Assembly (NCBI GenBank): GCA_945622055.1
Contig: CALZBV010000024.1
Span: forward strand, 1-17,089
From: an uncultured Clostridia bacterium
GTDB lineage: Bacteria > Bacillota > Clostridia > Lachnospirales > Lachnospiraceae
Reading direction: 5' to 3'
Length of the DNA stretch: 17,089 nt
The position numbers and the translations under genes were made by a program. Below the pieces are notes generated by a model, which did no database searches, was not told the DNA's origin, and saw only the letters and a program-made list of their open reading frames with translations. Each line of letters begins with the position of its first letter. Position 1 is the first letter of the stretch. This document shows, one piece after another, positions 6,801 through 14,362 of the stretch.

Positions 6801-7574
6801 TTAATTAATTTTTATGATTACAGAATCATCTTTTCCGTCATTTTCTTTCAGAACCGCCAAATTCATCGTCGTCGTGTCAGTCTTTTCCGGGCATTCAAAA
6901 ACCAAAACGCCTTTTTTTGTCTCTCCCGCCTGATAGGAAACATCATAAGATGTATACAAATCCTCCCGAAGGAGTGTTAACGTCGGCTTTACCGAGCTGC
7001 TGCCTGCACGGAGTGTAAAGATATAATCCCTCGCAGCACCGCGATTCATGGTCAATTTCTTTGCCGAAGAAGAAGTGTTCGTGATAGAAAACTCAAGCAC
7101 AATAAGCTTTTTTCCTTCTGCTGCCGCTGCAAACATATCGCCCTCACCCTGATACAACTGGCCCACTTCAAATCCAAGATAGCGGAACGAAAATCCTTCC
7201 TTTGCAAGAAGCTTCGTCAAAGCCTCCATCGTAGCTTCCGAATAATCCGGCGCAGGAGTCACGGATGGTTTTTTCTCATCTTCCGGATTCTTTCCGGGAG
7301 TAATCGAAGGAAATGCCGTCGGATCGGGTGATTTTGTCGGCTCCTTCGTTGGCTTTACGGTCGGCGTCACCGTCAAAAGCGCTGCCTGCTGCTGTTCCCT
7401 CAGATTTAACAAAATCTCTTCACTGTCCGTTCCGTATTTCACCAATACTCCGGCCGCATATTCCGCAACCATATCCATCTCTTTCTCTGTAATCGGAAGT
7501 GGTTCATAACAGCCACCAAGCAACAGCATCATGCCTCCGGTCAGAAGCATCACAGGAATAATTCTCTTTTTCAC
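6801..7574 (-). CDS. lipoprotein with Thr/Pro-rich linker and DUF4352-like C-terminal domain
   Basis: 257 residues from a GTG start at 7574, which has AAAGGGGG 7 nt upstream. The N-terminus VKKRIIPVMLLTGGMMLL followed by LGGC is a lipoprotein signal peptide with Cys22 as the lipidated residue. Residues about 23-65 are a short helical part. Residues about 67-112 are rich in Thr, Pro, Lys and Asp (VTPTVKPTKEPTKSPDPTAF), a wall-spanning linker. The C-terminal 140 residues look like an extracellular beta-sandwich (KKLIVLEFSITNTSSSAKKL, later GVLVFECPEK), as in DUF4352/telokin-like domains. Function unknown; it would be anchored to the outer face of the membrane. The gene is monocistronic with its own promoter. 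The longer ORF starting at 7682 would begin upstream of the promoter, so it is rejected. Confidence 0.85.
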   Translation of the reverse strand: MKKRIIPVMLLTGGMMLLLGGCYEPLPITEKEMDMVAEYAAGVLVKYGTDSEEILLNLREQQQAALLTVTPTVKPTKEPTKSPDPTAFPSITPGKNPEDEKKPSVTPAPDYSEATMEALTKLLAKEGFSFRYLGFEVGQLYQGEGDMFAAAAEGKKLIVLEFSITNTSSSAKKLTMNRGAARDYIFTLRAGSSSVKPTLTLLREDLYTSYDVSYQAGETKKGVLVFECPEKTDTTTMNLAVLKENDGKDDSVIIKIN

Positions 7575-7610
7575 GGGTCCGCCCCCTTTCAAACTGATGT
7601 ATATTGATTT

Positions 7611-7639
7611 ATTATACCTCTTTTTCACTGGATTGTAAA
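7611..7639 (-). promoter_or_regulatory. sigma-A promoter of the lipoprotein gene
   Basis: On the minus strand TTTACA (7639-7634), a 17-bp spacer and a perfect TATAAT (7616-7611), 36 nt before the GTG start. Its presence supports the short form of the lipoprotein. Confidence 0.85.
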
Positions 7640-7683
7640 GCCACCGAGCAAAAAAAGCAACCGTTGGAAATTCTGTTGCCACC

Positions 7684-7725
7684 GGATAAAAAAGCTTCGA
7701 AGCACATTTATGCTCCGAAGCTTTT
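7684..7725 (-). terminator. terminator of the sugar-acid operon
   Basis: On the minus strand AAAAGCTTCG (7725-7716) pairs perfectly with CGAAGCTTTT (7699-7690); five inner pairs with one G-U extend the stem around a 6-nt loop, and TTTTTT follows. It lies about 110 nt after the last gene of the operon. A second, weaker candidate follows at 7679-7650 (GCAAC/GTTGC stem then seven T), so the two may act in series and insulate the lipoprotein promoter. Confidence 0.85.
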
Positions 7726-7833
7726 CCGTTTCATATTCGTTTTTCCCGGTTCAGTCAGATTTGCTGAAATCCGTTCTGCAAAAGACCTGCATCTCTCATA
7801 AAACCTCCGTGTCGTTACTTTAGCTGCATGCCT

Positions 7834-8271
7834 TCACAGTACGCAACCCTTCTGCAAAATCACATTCGCATACTGGCTCGTTTCTGAGGTAGCAATCACG
7901 CAGTATGCCTTCTTCGCTTCCTCGTAAAATTCAAAGCGCTCCAGCTTCTGAATCACCGAAGTTCCGCGCTCCTCAGCCTCAGAAATCAGCCGGTCGTATG
8001 TTTTCCAAATGGAAACATCTGCATTATCGCCCTCACAGCGCTCCATCAGACTTACCGGTTTTTCCACATACTGATCGAGTGGAAACACCTCCAGAATTGC
8101 CGCAAGAATCTCCGGCACACCATGTCCGTCCATGCGAAGCACAACTCCGTTCTTTCCCATTGTTTCCGCTGGAAAATTACCGTCTGCAATTACAATCGTA
8201 TCACTGTGTCCCATCTCACAAAGAACCTTCAAAAGCTCCGGAGAAAGAAGTGGATTAATTCCTTTTAACAT
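7834..8271 (-). CDS. RbsD/FucU-family sugar mutarotase (L-fucose mutarotase type)
   Basis: A 145-residue protein of the FucU branch. MLKGINPLLSPELLKVLCEM then GHSDTIVIADGNFPAE contains the conserved His22, Asp24 and Asp30. The middle (DGHGVPEILAAILEVFPLDQ) and the end (RFEFYEEAKKAYCVIATSET, NVILQKG) also match FucU, including the Tyr/Asn region that contacts the sugar. FucU interconverts alpha and beta anomers of L-fucose. L-galactose has the same stereochemistry with a 6-OH, so a role in presenting the right anomer to the dehydrogenase of this operon is reasonable (inference). Last gene of the operon, 45 nt after the lactonase; AAGGGG lies before ATG 8271. Cytoplasmic. Confidence 0.9.
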   Translation of the reverse strand: MLKGINPLLSPELLKVLCEMGHSDTIVIADGNFPAETMGKNGVVLRMDGHGVPEILAAILEVFPLDQYVEKPVSLMERCEGDNADVSIWKTYDRLISEAEERGTSVIQKLERFEFYEEAKKAYCVIATSETSQYANVILQKGCVL

Positions 8272-8316
8272 AACCTGCCCCTTCCGCAGTTTGCGGATTT
8301 TCCTTTCTTTTATAAA

Positions 8317-9198
8317 TCACAGCATATTGGCAATCTCCGGAAGTGGCGCCAGATTGGTAAATCCATAAAAGCGCATGGCATTTTCACCAAGGAATGCCCT
8401 TTTTTCCGCTTCCGTAAGCTTCCTGCTCTCAATCAGAAAACGTACCGCCATTTTGTAAGTAATATCCGTCATCGTTCTCGGATAATCGCTTCCCCACATC
8501 AGCTTTTCCATCCCGCAGATATCACGCGCTTCCAAAATTGCATCAACTGCCGACGGGTACGGATAAAACTCCTTGTGAAAGAGCCAGGTCAGCCCGCCAC
8601 TCTCAATAAACACATTTTTATTTTTTGCAAGCGCAATCTGCTGTTGCCAGCCTTTGGTTGTCACCATGCCGAAATGTCCGATAGCGATGCGAAGCGACGG
8701 ACATTGCTCAATCAGATAAGCAAGTCCTTCCACCTGGGCAGCGCCGTCAGCAAGGTCAATGGAAATAAATCTGCCGCTTTTCTCAACCTCCTGAAATACC
8801 GGAAGCAGCACCGTCAAATCCTGATTGGAAAGCCTTCCTGCACAAATCTTCAGTCCATCCGCTCCCTCCAGAGAAAACTGCGGTCGTTCCTCATATAACG
8901 CACAGACACGGAACCTCTCCGGATATTTTTCTCTTACCCGTTTTACATACGCATCCTGATTTCCGTCAATGTATTCCTGTGTCACCACACAGGCGTTTAC
9001 ACCTGCGTAATCCATATTTGCAAGCAGTCGTTCTGCGGTATTCGCATTGTCTGTCAGATACGGCGGCATCATCTGACGGATTTCACCGCCAAAGTCACTC
9101 TTTCCGTTTCCTACACCAACCACCGGCTTACCGTTTACCCTGCCAGCCTGCTTTTCCCACAAATGCACATGTGCATCAATCGTAATATAGTTGCTCAA
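8317..9198 (-). CDS. amidohydrolase-superfamily sugar lactonase (COG3618 type)
   Basis: A 293-residue TIM-barrel hydrolase. The HxH metal motif is at residues 10-12 (IDAHVHLW); further conserved points are ADGLKICAGRL, RIAIGHFGM and WGSDYPRT with the metal/catalytic Asp. This matches the family holding L-fucono-, L-rhamnono- and L-galactono-lactonases. The inferred role is opening the lactone made by the operon's first dehydrogenase. The start is TTG at 9198, overlapping the uxaA stop by 4 nt (TTGA); no ATG or GTG lies nearby and a weaker ribosome site (AGAGGG) precedes it. This indicates translational coupling with uxaA. Confidence 0.85.
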   Translation of the reverse strand: MSNYITIDAHVHLWEKQAGRVNGKPVVGVGNGKSDFGGEIRQMMPPYLTDNANTAERLLANMDYAGVNACVVTQEYIDGNQDAYVKRVREKYPERFRVCALYEERPQFSLEGADGLKICAGRLSNQDLTVLLPVFQEVEKSGRFISIDLADGAAQVEGLAYLIEQCPSLRIAIGHFGMVTTKGWQQQIALAKNKNVFIESGGLTWLFHKEFYPYPSAVDAILEARDICGMEKLMWGSDYPRTMTDITYKMAVRFLIESRKLTEAEKRAFLGENAMRFYGFTNLAPLPEIANML

Positions 9199-10571
9199 AG
9201 TGTCACACCCTCTTTAAAAATCGCAATCTCACGGTATCCGTTTTGTTCATTGCAGGTCTGTTTTCCTTCTGCCACCGAAAGCACATACCGGAAAAATCGC
9301 TCTGAAAGGTCTTCACCGTTCACCATCGGACCAGCATCAAAATCTATCCAGTCCTTCTTTTTTTCGGCAAGCACCGTATTTGTAGACACCTTAATCGTCG
9401 GAACCGGAGCTCCGAGCGGTGTTCCACGTCCGGTAGAAAACAAAATCAAATGACAGCCCGCTGCCGTAAGATTTGTCACCGCCACCATATCATTTCCCGG
9501 ACCGTTAAGCAGATTCAGACCATTTTTGCAGACCTTATCTCCATAATCAAGCACATCCACAACCGGCGCATGTCCACCCTTTTGTGTACAGCCAAGCGAC
9601 TTTTCCTCTAGTGTCGTAATACCGCCTGCTTTATTTCCCGGGGACGGATTCTCATAAATCACCTGACCGTGCCGTGTAAAATAGTCCTTAAAATCGTTGA
9701 TAAGCGCTACTGTCTTTTTAAATACATTCTCATCCACACAACGGTCCATTAAAATCGTTTCCGCACCAAACATTTCCGGAACCTCTGTAAGCACCGTACT
9801 GCCTCCGGCCGCAATCAGACGGTCGGAAAAGCTTCCGATCAACGGATTTGCAGTAATGCCGGACAACCCGTCCGAGCCTCCGCATTTTAGGCCGACCTTT
9901 AATGCCGAGAGCGGTACCTGCTGACGATGGTCCTTCAATGCACGGGTTCGCAGCTCATGAATCAGGCGGACACCCTCTTTGATTTCATCCTCACAATCCT
10001 GCACCGATAAAAATTTTATACGACTTTCATCAACCGGACCGAGTACCTTTTTGAATGCTTCGATGTTATTGTTTTCACAGCCAAGACCAAGTACCAGAAC
10101 ACCACCGGCATTCGGATGTGTAATCAGGCCCTTTAAAATCTTCTGTGTTTTCGCATGGTCCTCTCCAAGCTGGGAACAGCCATACGGATGGGAAAAGGAT
10201 AACGCACCGGTCAGCCTGGACAGTGTTTCCGCCACCTTGTTGACACAGCCTACCGTATTGATAATCCAGATATCGTTTCGGATTCCGATTTCCCCGTTTT
10301 CGCGTACGTACGCCTCAATTGTATCACCCTTTTGTTCAGGCATAACACAGGAGACCGGATGATATTCGTAGGTCAGCTTTTCCCCAAGATTCGTGCATAC
10401 ATTATCGGTATGCACCCGCTCTCCTGCCAGAATCTCTCTGGTTGCATGACCAATCGAAAACCCGTATTTAATAATGTTTTCGCCTTCTGCAATCGGCACA
10501 AGAGCTTCCTTATGTCCCGTGGCAGTATCGACTGCAACATTATCCAGTGGGTGAATCCTTAACAGACTCAT
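9195..10571 (-). CDS. uxaA: altronate dehydratase family protein UxaA
   Basis: 458 residues (E. coli UxaA is 495). The N-terminal SAF domain, about residues 1-90, contains 'YGFSIGHATREILAGERVHT'; the large C-terminal dehydratase domain contains LKCGGSDGLSGITANPLIGS, TEVPEMFGAE and FSTGRGTPLGAPVPTIKVST. UxaA removes water from D-altronate to give 2-keto-3-deoxy-D-gluconate. The close paralogues for galactarate (GarD) are longer and differ, and the uxaB gene directly upstream supports altronate. It overlaps the uxaB stop by 4 nt (ATGA) and has its own strong ribosome site (GAGGAGGT, 6 nt spacing). Cytoplasmic. Confidence 0.93.
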   Translation of the reverse strand: MSLLRIHPLDNVAVDTATGHKEALVPIAEGENIIKYGFSIGHATREILAGERVHTDNVCTNLGEKLTYEYHPVSCVMPEQKGDTIEAYVRENGEIGIRNDIWIINTVGCVNKVAETLSRLTGALSFSHPYGCSQLGEDHAKTQKILKGLITHPNAGGVLVLGLGCENNNIEAFKKVLGPVDESRIKFLSVQDCEDEIKEGVRLIHELRTRALKDHRQQVPLSALKVGLKCGGSDGLSGITANPLIGSFSDRLIAAGGSTVLTEVPEMFGAETILMDRCVDENVFKKTVALINDFKDYFTRHGQVIYENPSPGNKAGGITTLEEKSLGCTQKGGHAPVVDVLDYGDKVCKNGLNLLNGPGNDMVAVTNLTAAGCHLILFSTGRGTPLGAPVPTIKVSTNTVLAEKKKDWIDFDAGPMVNGEDLSERFFRYVLSVAEGKQTCNEQNGYREIAIFKEGVTL

Positions 10572-11893
10572 GCAAGTACCTCCTCAAATGCAGCCTTCAT
10601 ACCCACATTCTGCATCACCGAATAGTAATGCTTTACCTTCTCCGAAAGGAAGCTCAAATCACAGCCCCAATAGCTTTCCTTCGAAAGAATTTCATCCACG
10701 GAGGCTGTCTTCATAAATGCCATAATTTCCTCTCCGTCGTTTGCCTCCTCGGTACGGTAAAATGCAATCAGCGCCGCCAGAGAAAATGTCAGGCAGTTCG
10801 GAAGCACTCTGTTTTTCTCATAATACTCCAAAATTGTCGGAAGTACTCTCGTTTTAAACTTACTTACAGAGTTTAGTGCGATACTAAGCAGCTGATGCTT
10901 CACAAACGGATTGGCAAAACGCTCTAATACAGCTTCCCCAAACGGGATATTTTCCTCCTCGCTTCCAAGCGTCGGAATAATTTCCTCAAAAATCGCCTTT
11001 TTCAGGAAGGCACCCACAACCGGGTCATCCAGGCATTCCTTAACCGTGGAAAGTCCGTAAAGTCTTGCCGCAAGAACCATTGAGGTGTGTCCTCCGTTCA
11101 AAATACGAACCTTTCTCTTCTTATACGGCTTCACATTATCCGTCCAGATTACATTCACGCCGGCCTTTTGAAGCGGAAACTCATCCTCAAAATTCCCTTC
11201 AATTACCCAGAGATGAAAAATCTCCGCTGTATTCATCAGCTTATCTTCTTTTCCCAAAAAGGCAGTCAGCTCAGCCACCTCATCCTTCGGGTATCCTGTA
11301 CAAATACGATCCACAAGCGTATTACAGAAATGATTTTCCTCTTTAATCCAAGTAATAAACTTCTCCGGAAGCTTCCAAAGTGCCGCATATTTTAAAACAC
11401 AGTCCAAAAGCTCTTTTCCGTTATTGTCAATCAGCTCACAGGACAGAATAATAAAACCCGGAAGACCCGCTTCAAACCGCTCATACAGCAGCGCGGTAAG
11501 CTTTGCCGGAAAGGACTTCGGCGGTGCATCGGTAATGCTCTCCGTTCCGAGATATTCAATCCCGGCTTCCGTGGTATTTGAAATAATTACCCGCATATCC
11601 GGATTTTTTGCAAGCTTTAAGTACTCTCCATACTGTGTATAGGGGTCAACGCCGCGTGAGATCGATTTTACATGAATGCAGTCATTCATCACTTTTCCGT
11701 TTTCAATACCGCGTAAAAACTGGTGGTATTCGCCGTTCTGCTCGTTGAGTACCGAAATCAGGCCCTTTGCAATCGGCTGTACCACAACAACCTTACCGTC
11801 ATAAAGTCCCTGCTCATTCATTTTATTCACAAATACGTCAACAAAGCTTCTTAAAAAACCGCCTTCGCCAAACTGAATGATTGTTTCCTTCAT
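10568..11893 (-). CDS. uxaB: tagaturonate reductase (altronate oxidoreductase) UxaB
   Basis: 441 residues of the mannitol-dehydrogenase family, with a Rossmann-type N-terminus (IIQFGEGGFLRSFVDVFVNK) and diagnostic UxaB stretches: VISNTTEAGIEYLG, CELIDNNGKELL, FCNTLVDRICTGYPKDEVAE and KPYKKRKVRILNGGHTSMVL, the last carrying the family's catalytic Lys. The enzyme reduces D-tagaturonate to D-altronate with NADH. It is about 17 residues shorter at the N-terminus than E. coli UxaB, with the nucleotide-binding strand intact. Start: CGGAGG, 8 nt before ATG. Gap to the upstream gene is 18 nt. Confidence 0.95.
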   Translation of the reverse strand: MKETIIQFGEGGFLRSFVDVFVNKMNEQGLYDGKVVVVQPIAKGLISVLNEQNGEYHQFLRGIENGKVMNDCIHVKSISRGVDPYTQYGEYLKLAKNPDMRVIISNTTEAGIEYLGTESITDAPPKSFPAKLTALLYERFEAGLPGFIILSCELIDNNGKELLDCVLKYAALWKLPEKFITWIKEENHFCNTLVDRICTGYPKDEVAELTAFLGKEDKLMNTAEIFHLWVIEGNFEDEFPLQKAGVNVIWTDNVKPYKKRKVRILNGGHTSMVLAARLYGLSTVKECLDDPVVGAFLKKAIFEEIIPTLGSEEENIPFGEAVLERFANPFVKHQLLSIALNSVSKFKTRVLPTILEYYEKNRVLPNCLTFSLAALIAFYRTEEANDGEEIMAFMKTASVDEILSKESYWGCDLSFLSEKVKHYYSVMQNVGMKAAFEEVLA

Positions 11894-11911
11894 CTTTGTT
11901 TCCTCCGCTTC

Positions 11912-12925
11912 CTACATCTCGATTAATACCTTCGACAGGCTTCCATCGTTATTGGCCAGTGCCTTAAAGCCCTCATCTGCCTTTGCCATCGGGTAGACAG
12001 CACTTACCATGTCCAGAACATTCACCCCGCCACCTGCAATCAGGTCGATGACTGCCTTAAAATCAGACGGATAGGAATTTCGGCTGCCAAATACATTCAG
12101 CTCCTTTTTCAGAAGAATCGAATGCAGGAACGTCGTCTCCTTCTTTCCGTTTCCAATCAAAATGATATTTGCCGCAAAGGCTGCACAGTCGATGCAGGAA
12201 AGAAACGTTACAGAAGACCCGCAGGCCTCCACGCAGACATCAAAGCCGTTTCCGTTCGTAATACGCATTGCCTCTTCCGTAATGTCTGCCTTTGCGGAGT
12301 TAATCGTACCTGCCGCGCCAAAATGCATGGCCTTTTCCAATCTGCCGTCTAAAATATCTGCAACATATACCTCTGCTCCCTGCGCCTTTGCCGCAATGAG
12401 TGCAAACAATCCAATCGGTCCGGCACCGACTACCAGAACCTTATCCCCCGGCTTTAGCTTTGCACGGTGAAGTGCATGGTAGCTGATGGTGAACGGCTCC
12501 ACAAGTGCAAGCTCCTTTGCGGAAAGCCCCTTTCCGTCGTAAATGCGTTCAACCGGCATTACGATATACTCACGAAAGCTTCCGTCCCTTTGTACCCCCA
12601 TCGTCTGGTTGTCTGTACAGCAGTTGACAAAGCCTCTTTCACAGGAATAGCACTTCTTGCAGTTAAAATACGGATTACAGGTTACAATATCGCCCGGCTT
12701 CAAATTACGGTCGTTTTCCGGAATCGAAACAATCTGCGCAGAAAACTCATGTCCCGGAATACGCGGATAGGTAGTAAACGGCTGGTTGCCGGTGTAGCTT
12801 GCAACGTCAGCACCGCAGATACCACAGTAAAGCACCTTCAGTAAGGCTTCCCCTTCTCCCGGTACCGGCATATTGGTATCGGTAACTTCAATTTCAAACG
12901 GTTTATTAATCAATACGGTCTTCAT
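11912..12925 (-). CDS. zinc-dependent medium-chain dehydrogenase, LgoD/YjjN-like (probable L-galactonate 5-dehydrogenase)
   Basis: 337 residues with both MDR zinc sites: catalytic Cys37 (CGICGAD), His59-Glu60 (PGHE) and Glu143; structural Cys89, Cys92, Cys95 and Cys103. The nucleotide-binding motif GAGPIG is at 167-172. The stretch TGNQPFTTYPRIPGHE and the CNPYFNC...MGVQRDGSFREY region recall E. coli LgoD (YjjN), which oxidises L-galactonate to D-tagaturonate with NAD. The direct neighbour uxaB uses D-tagaturonate, which supports that reaction. Related enzymes act on L-idonate, sorbitol or threonine, so substrate is inferred. Start: GGAAAGGAAG 6 nt before ATG; 15 nt after the upstream gene. 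Confidence 0.88.
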   Translation of the reverse strand: MKTVLINKPFEIEVTDTNMPVPGEGEALLKVLYCGICGADVASYTGNQPFTTYPRIPGHEFSAQIVSIPENDRNLKPGDIVTCNPYFNCKKCYSCERGFVNCCTDNQTMGVQRDGSFREYIVMPVERIYDGKGLSAKELALVEPFTISYHALHRAKLKPGDKVLVVGAGPIGLFALIAAKAQGAEVYVADILDGRLEKAMHFGAAGTINSAKADITEEAMRITNGNGFDVCVEACGSSVTFLSCIDCAAFAANIILIGNGKKETTFLHSILLKKELNVFGSRNSYPSDFKAVIDLIAGGGVNVLDMVSAVYPMAKADEGFKALANNDGSLSKVLIEM

Positions 12926-12940
12926 AACATTCTTCCTTTC

Positions 12941-14143
12941 CTACGCTTCCTCAACATACTTTTTATTCCAGATTACCGCAGTCTTCATCGGTGCATTTTT
13001 ACTGTAAATTTTATTCTTATATGCATCCATCGGATCCCTTGCAAACTCTTCACGGTCAATCAGTTCAACTATCTCATCGTAATGACTCTCAGCCAACAGT
13101 CCGATTGCCTTCTCCATGTGATCCTGACGGAAATTGATGGAGCCGAAAATCAGGTGATTTTCAAAGCCAAACGGCATCGTATCAAAGCTTACCTTCGGTC
13201 CGAGAGAAAAGCTGTTGTAAATACCGTTGCAGCCAAGCACCTTCTGCTCAAATGCAATCCGATGCTCTACATTGCTTCCGCTGACACCGATAAATGTCGT
13301 GGCTCTTCCACCAAGCGCTTCCGTAATTGCCTTTGCCGTTTCCTCTTCCGTAGCAAATTCATTTTGCAGGTACTCTGCTTTTGTCGTTCTTAATGCAAAC
13401 TGTACCTTCGGTGATTCCTTCGGGCTTCTTGCAACAAAAAGCACCTTAGCCTTTGGATGTGCCCGAAGAATCAAATCCCCGATAAACATTCCGGTCGTTC
13501 CGAGCCCGAAAATTACGGTACGCTCAAAAATCTCTTCCTTCGCAATCCTTCTTGCCTCTTCCTCGCTGCATTTGTACTTACGCATTGCTACGCGGAAGTT
13601 ATGGGCACTTCCAAGGTCTTCCATACGCTCCAGCTGAAACAGCATGCACGCAAACGGGTCCGGAAATACCATTTTTTTTGCAAAGGAAAGCTTGAGTTTT
13701 CCGTTTTCTACATAACCTTCCGGAATCGGGAGTAACATATCCGGATGAAAATACTGCTGATCCGCAAACAATCCGTCCGCCCGGTCACAGCCGTATTCAA
13801 AATACGATTCCTCTTCCGTATATCGTGTCGGGTCATAGCTGTTACCGCCACGAATCAGTACAATTGCAAAACGATTTTGTGATGGAACCCAAACAATTCC
13901 CTCATGTCCGTTAACCAGACGGTTCGTACCTTCCGGAAATTTTGCAGACAGACGACCCTCGCTTCCCATATGCATCAGTTCGTTGTCGGTTCCGCAAAAG
14001 CCTACCATAACCGGCTCACAGAGAATCCCTTCCTTTTCTTCCTCTCCGCGAAGTCTTCTTCTCCTTTGGTTTGTGATTTCAACATCCCCATAAACCAGAG
14101 GCTTTTTTGCATCATTTTGAAAGTATGTACCCTTTACTATCAT
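12941..14143 (-). CDS. glucose-1-dehydrogenase-like MDR enzyme (candidate L-galactose 1-dehydrogenase)
   Basis: 400 residues, medium-chain dehydrogenase fold close to the glucose 1-dehydrogenase branch. The catalytic zinc motif is GFCGTD (Cys50) with His80-Glu81 (NGHEG). The Rossmann motif GLGTTG is at 213-218. The segment that normally holds four structural-zinc cysteines (about residues 96-125) has only one Cys, so that site is lost. First gene of the operon; by context it would oxidise the free sugar at C1 to a lactone for the lactonase (inference). Start: GGAGG is 5 nt before ATG 14143; the in-frame ATG at 14155 overlaps this ribosome site (ATGGAGG) and is less likely, though an AAAGG lies upstream of it. 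Confidence 0.82.
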   Translation of the reverse strand: MIVKGTYFQNDAKKPLVYGDVEITNQRRRRLRGEEEKEGILCEPVMVGFCGTDNELMHMGSEGRLSAKFPEGTNRLVNGHEGIVWVPSQNRFAIVLIRGGNSYDPTRYTEEESYFEYGCDRADGLFADQQYFHPDMLLPIPEGYVENGKLKLSFAKKMVFPDPFACMLFQLERMEDLGSAHNFRVAMRKYKCSEEEARRIAKEEIFERTVIFGLGTTGMFIGDLILRAHPKAKVLFVARSPKESPKVQFALRTTKAEYLQNEFATEEETAKAITEALGGRATTFIGVSGSNVEHRIAFEQKVLGCNGIYNSFSLGPKVSFDTMPFGFENHLIFGSINFRQDHMEKAIGLLAESHYDEIVELIDREEFARDPMDAYKNKIYSKNAPMKTAVIWNKKYVEEA

Positions 14144-14208
14144 GGCTTCCTCCATTCTTCGGACCTTTTGTACTTTTCTTTTCCATACCGGTGTCCTCTT
14201 TTATTCTC

Positions 14209-14238
14209 ATTATAAGCTTTCTCCTGCCAAATTAACAA
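14209..14238 (-). promoter_or_regulatory. sigma-A promoter of the sugar-acid operon
   Basis: On the minus strand TTGTTA (14238-14233), an 18-bp spacer and a perfect TATAAT (14214-14209), 65 nt before the ATG at 14143. The -35 box is poor, as expected for a promoter needing an activator; the proposed AraC-type sites start 10 bp upstream. Confidence 0.75.
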
Positions 14239-14247
14239 GACTCCCAT

Positions 14248-14280
14248 ATGACGATATGTTACAAACCATGTCGTATTTTC
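14248..14280. promoter_or_regulatory. candidate AraC-family operator: two direct half-sites 20 bp apart
   Basis: ATGACGATATGTT (14248-14260) and ATGTCGTATTTTC (14268-14280) share ATGxCGxTATxTT allowing a one-base gap, and are offset by 20 bp (two helical turns), the usual geometry for an AraC-type protein binding two direct half-sites. They lie just upstream of the operon's -35 box and between the two divergent promoters. No binding data; this is sequence inference. Confidence 0.5.
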
Positions 14281-14304
14281 GCAGTTGTAAACCCAATATT
14301 GTCC

Positions 14305-14333
14305 TTGACTTTTCTCTCAAAAACATAGACAAT
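14305..14333 (+). promoter_or_regulatory. promoter of the araC-family gene
   Basis: TTGACT (14305-14310), a 17-bp spacer and GACAAT (14328-14333), about 30 nt before the start codon. The -35 box is near consensus and the -10 box is weaker. Confidence 0.6.
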
Positions 14334-14362
14334 TAAATTATCAAAATATCCCGGAGGTTTGA

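Noticed and set aside
6801..7682. Longer lipoprotein ORF starting at 7682
   Set aside because: It would begin upstream of the mapped promoter boxes and push the signal peptide 36 residues inside; the GTG at 7574 has a good ribosome site and a proper lipoprotein N-terminus.
7755..7799. Fourteen-codon ORF after the mutarotase gene with GGAGGTTTT before its ATG (starts MRDAGLLQNG)
   Set aside because: The ribosome site is good, but the peptide is very short and matches nothing I recognise; kept only as a note because it lies inside the operon before its terminator.
7681..7833. In-frame open stretch of about 38 codons after the TGA of the mutarotase gene, considered as stop-codon readthrough
   Set aside because: The mutarotase already ends where FucU proteins end, and an open stretch of this length occurs often by chance.
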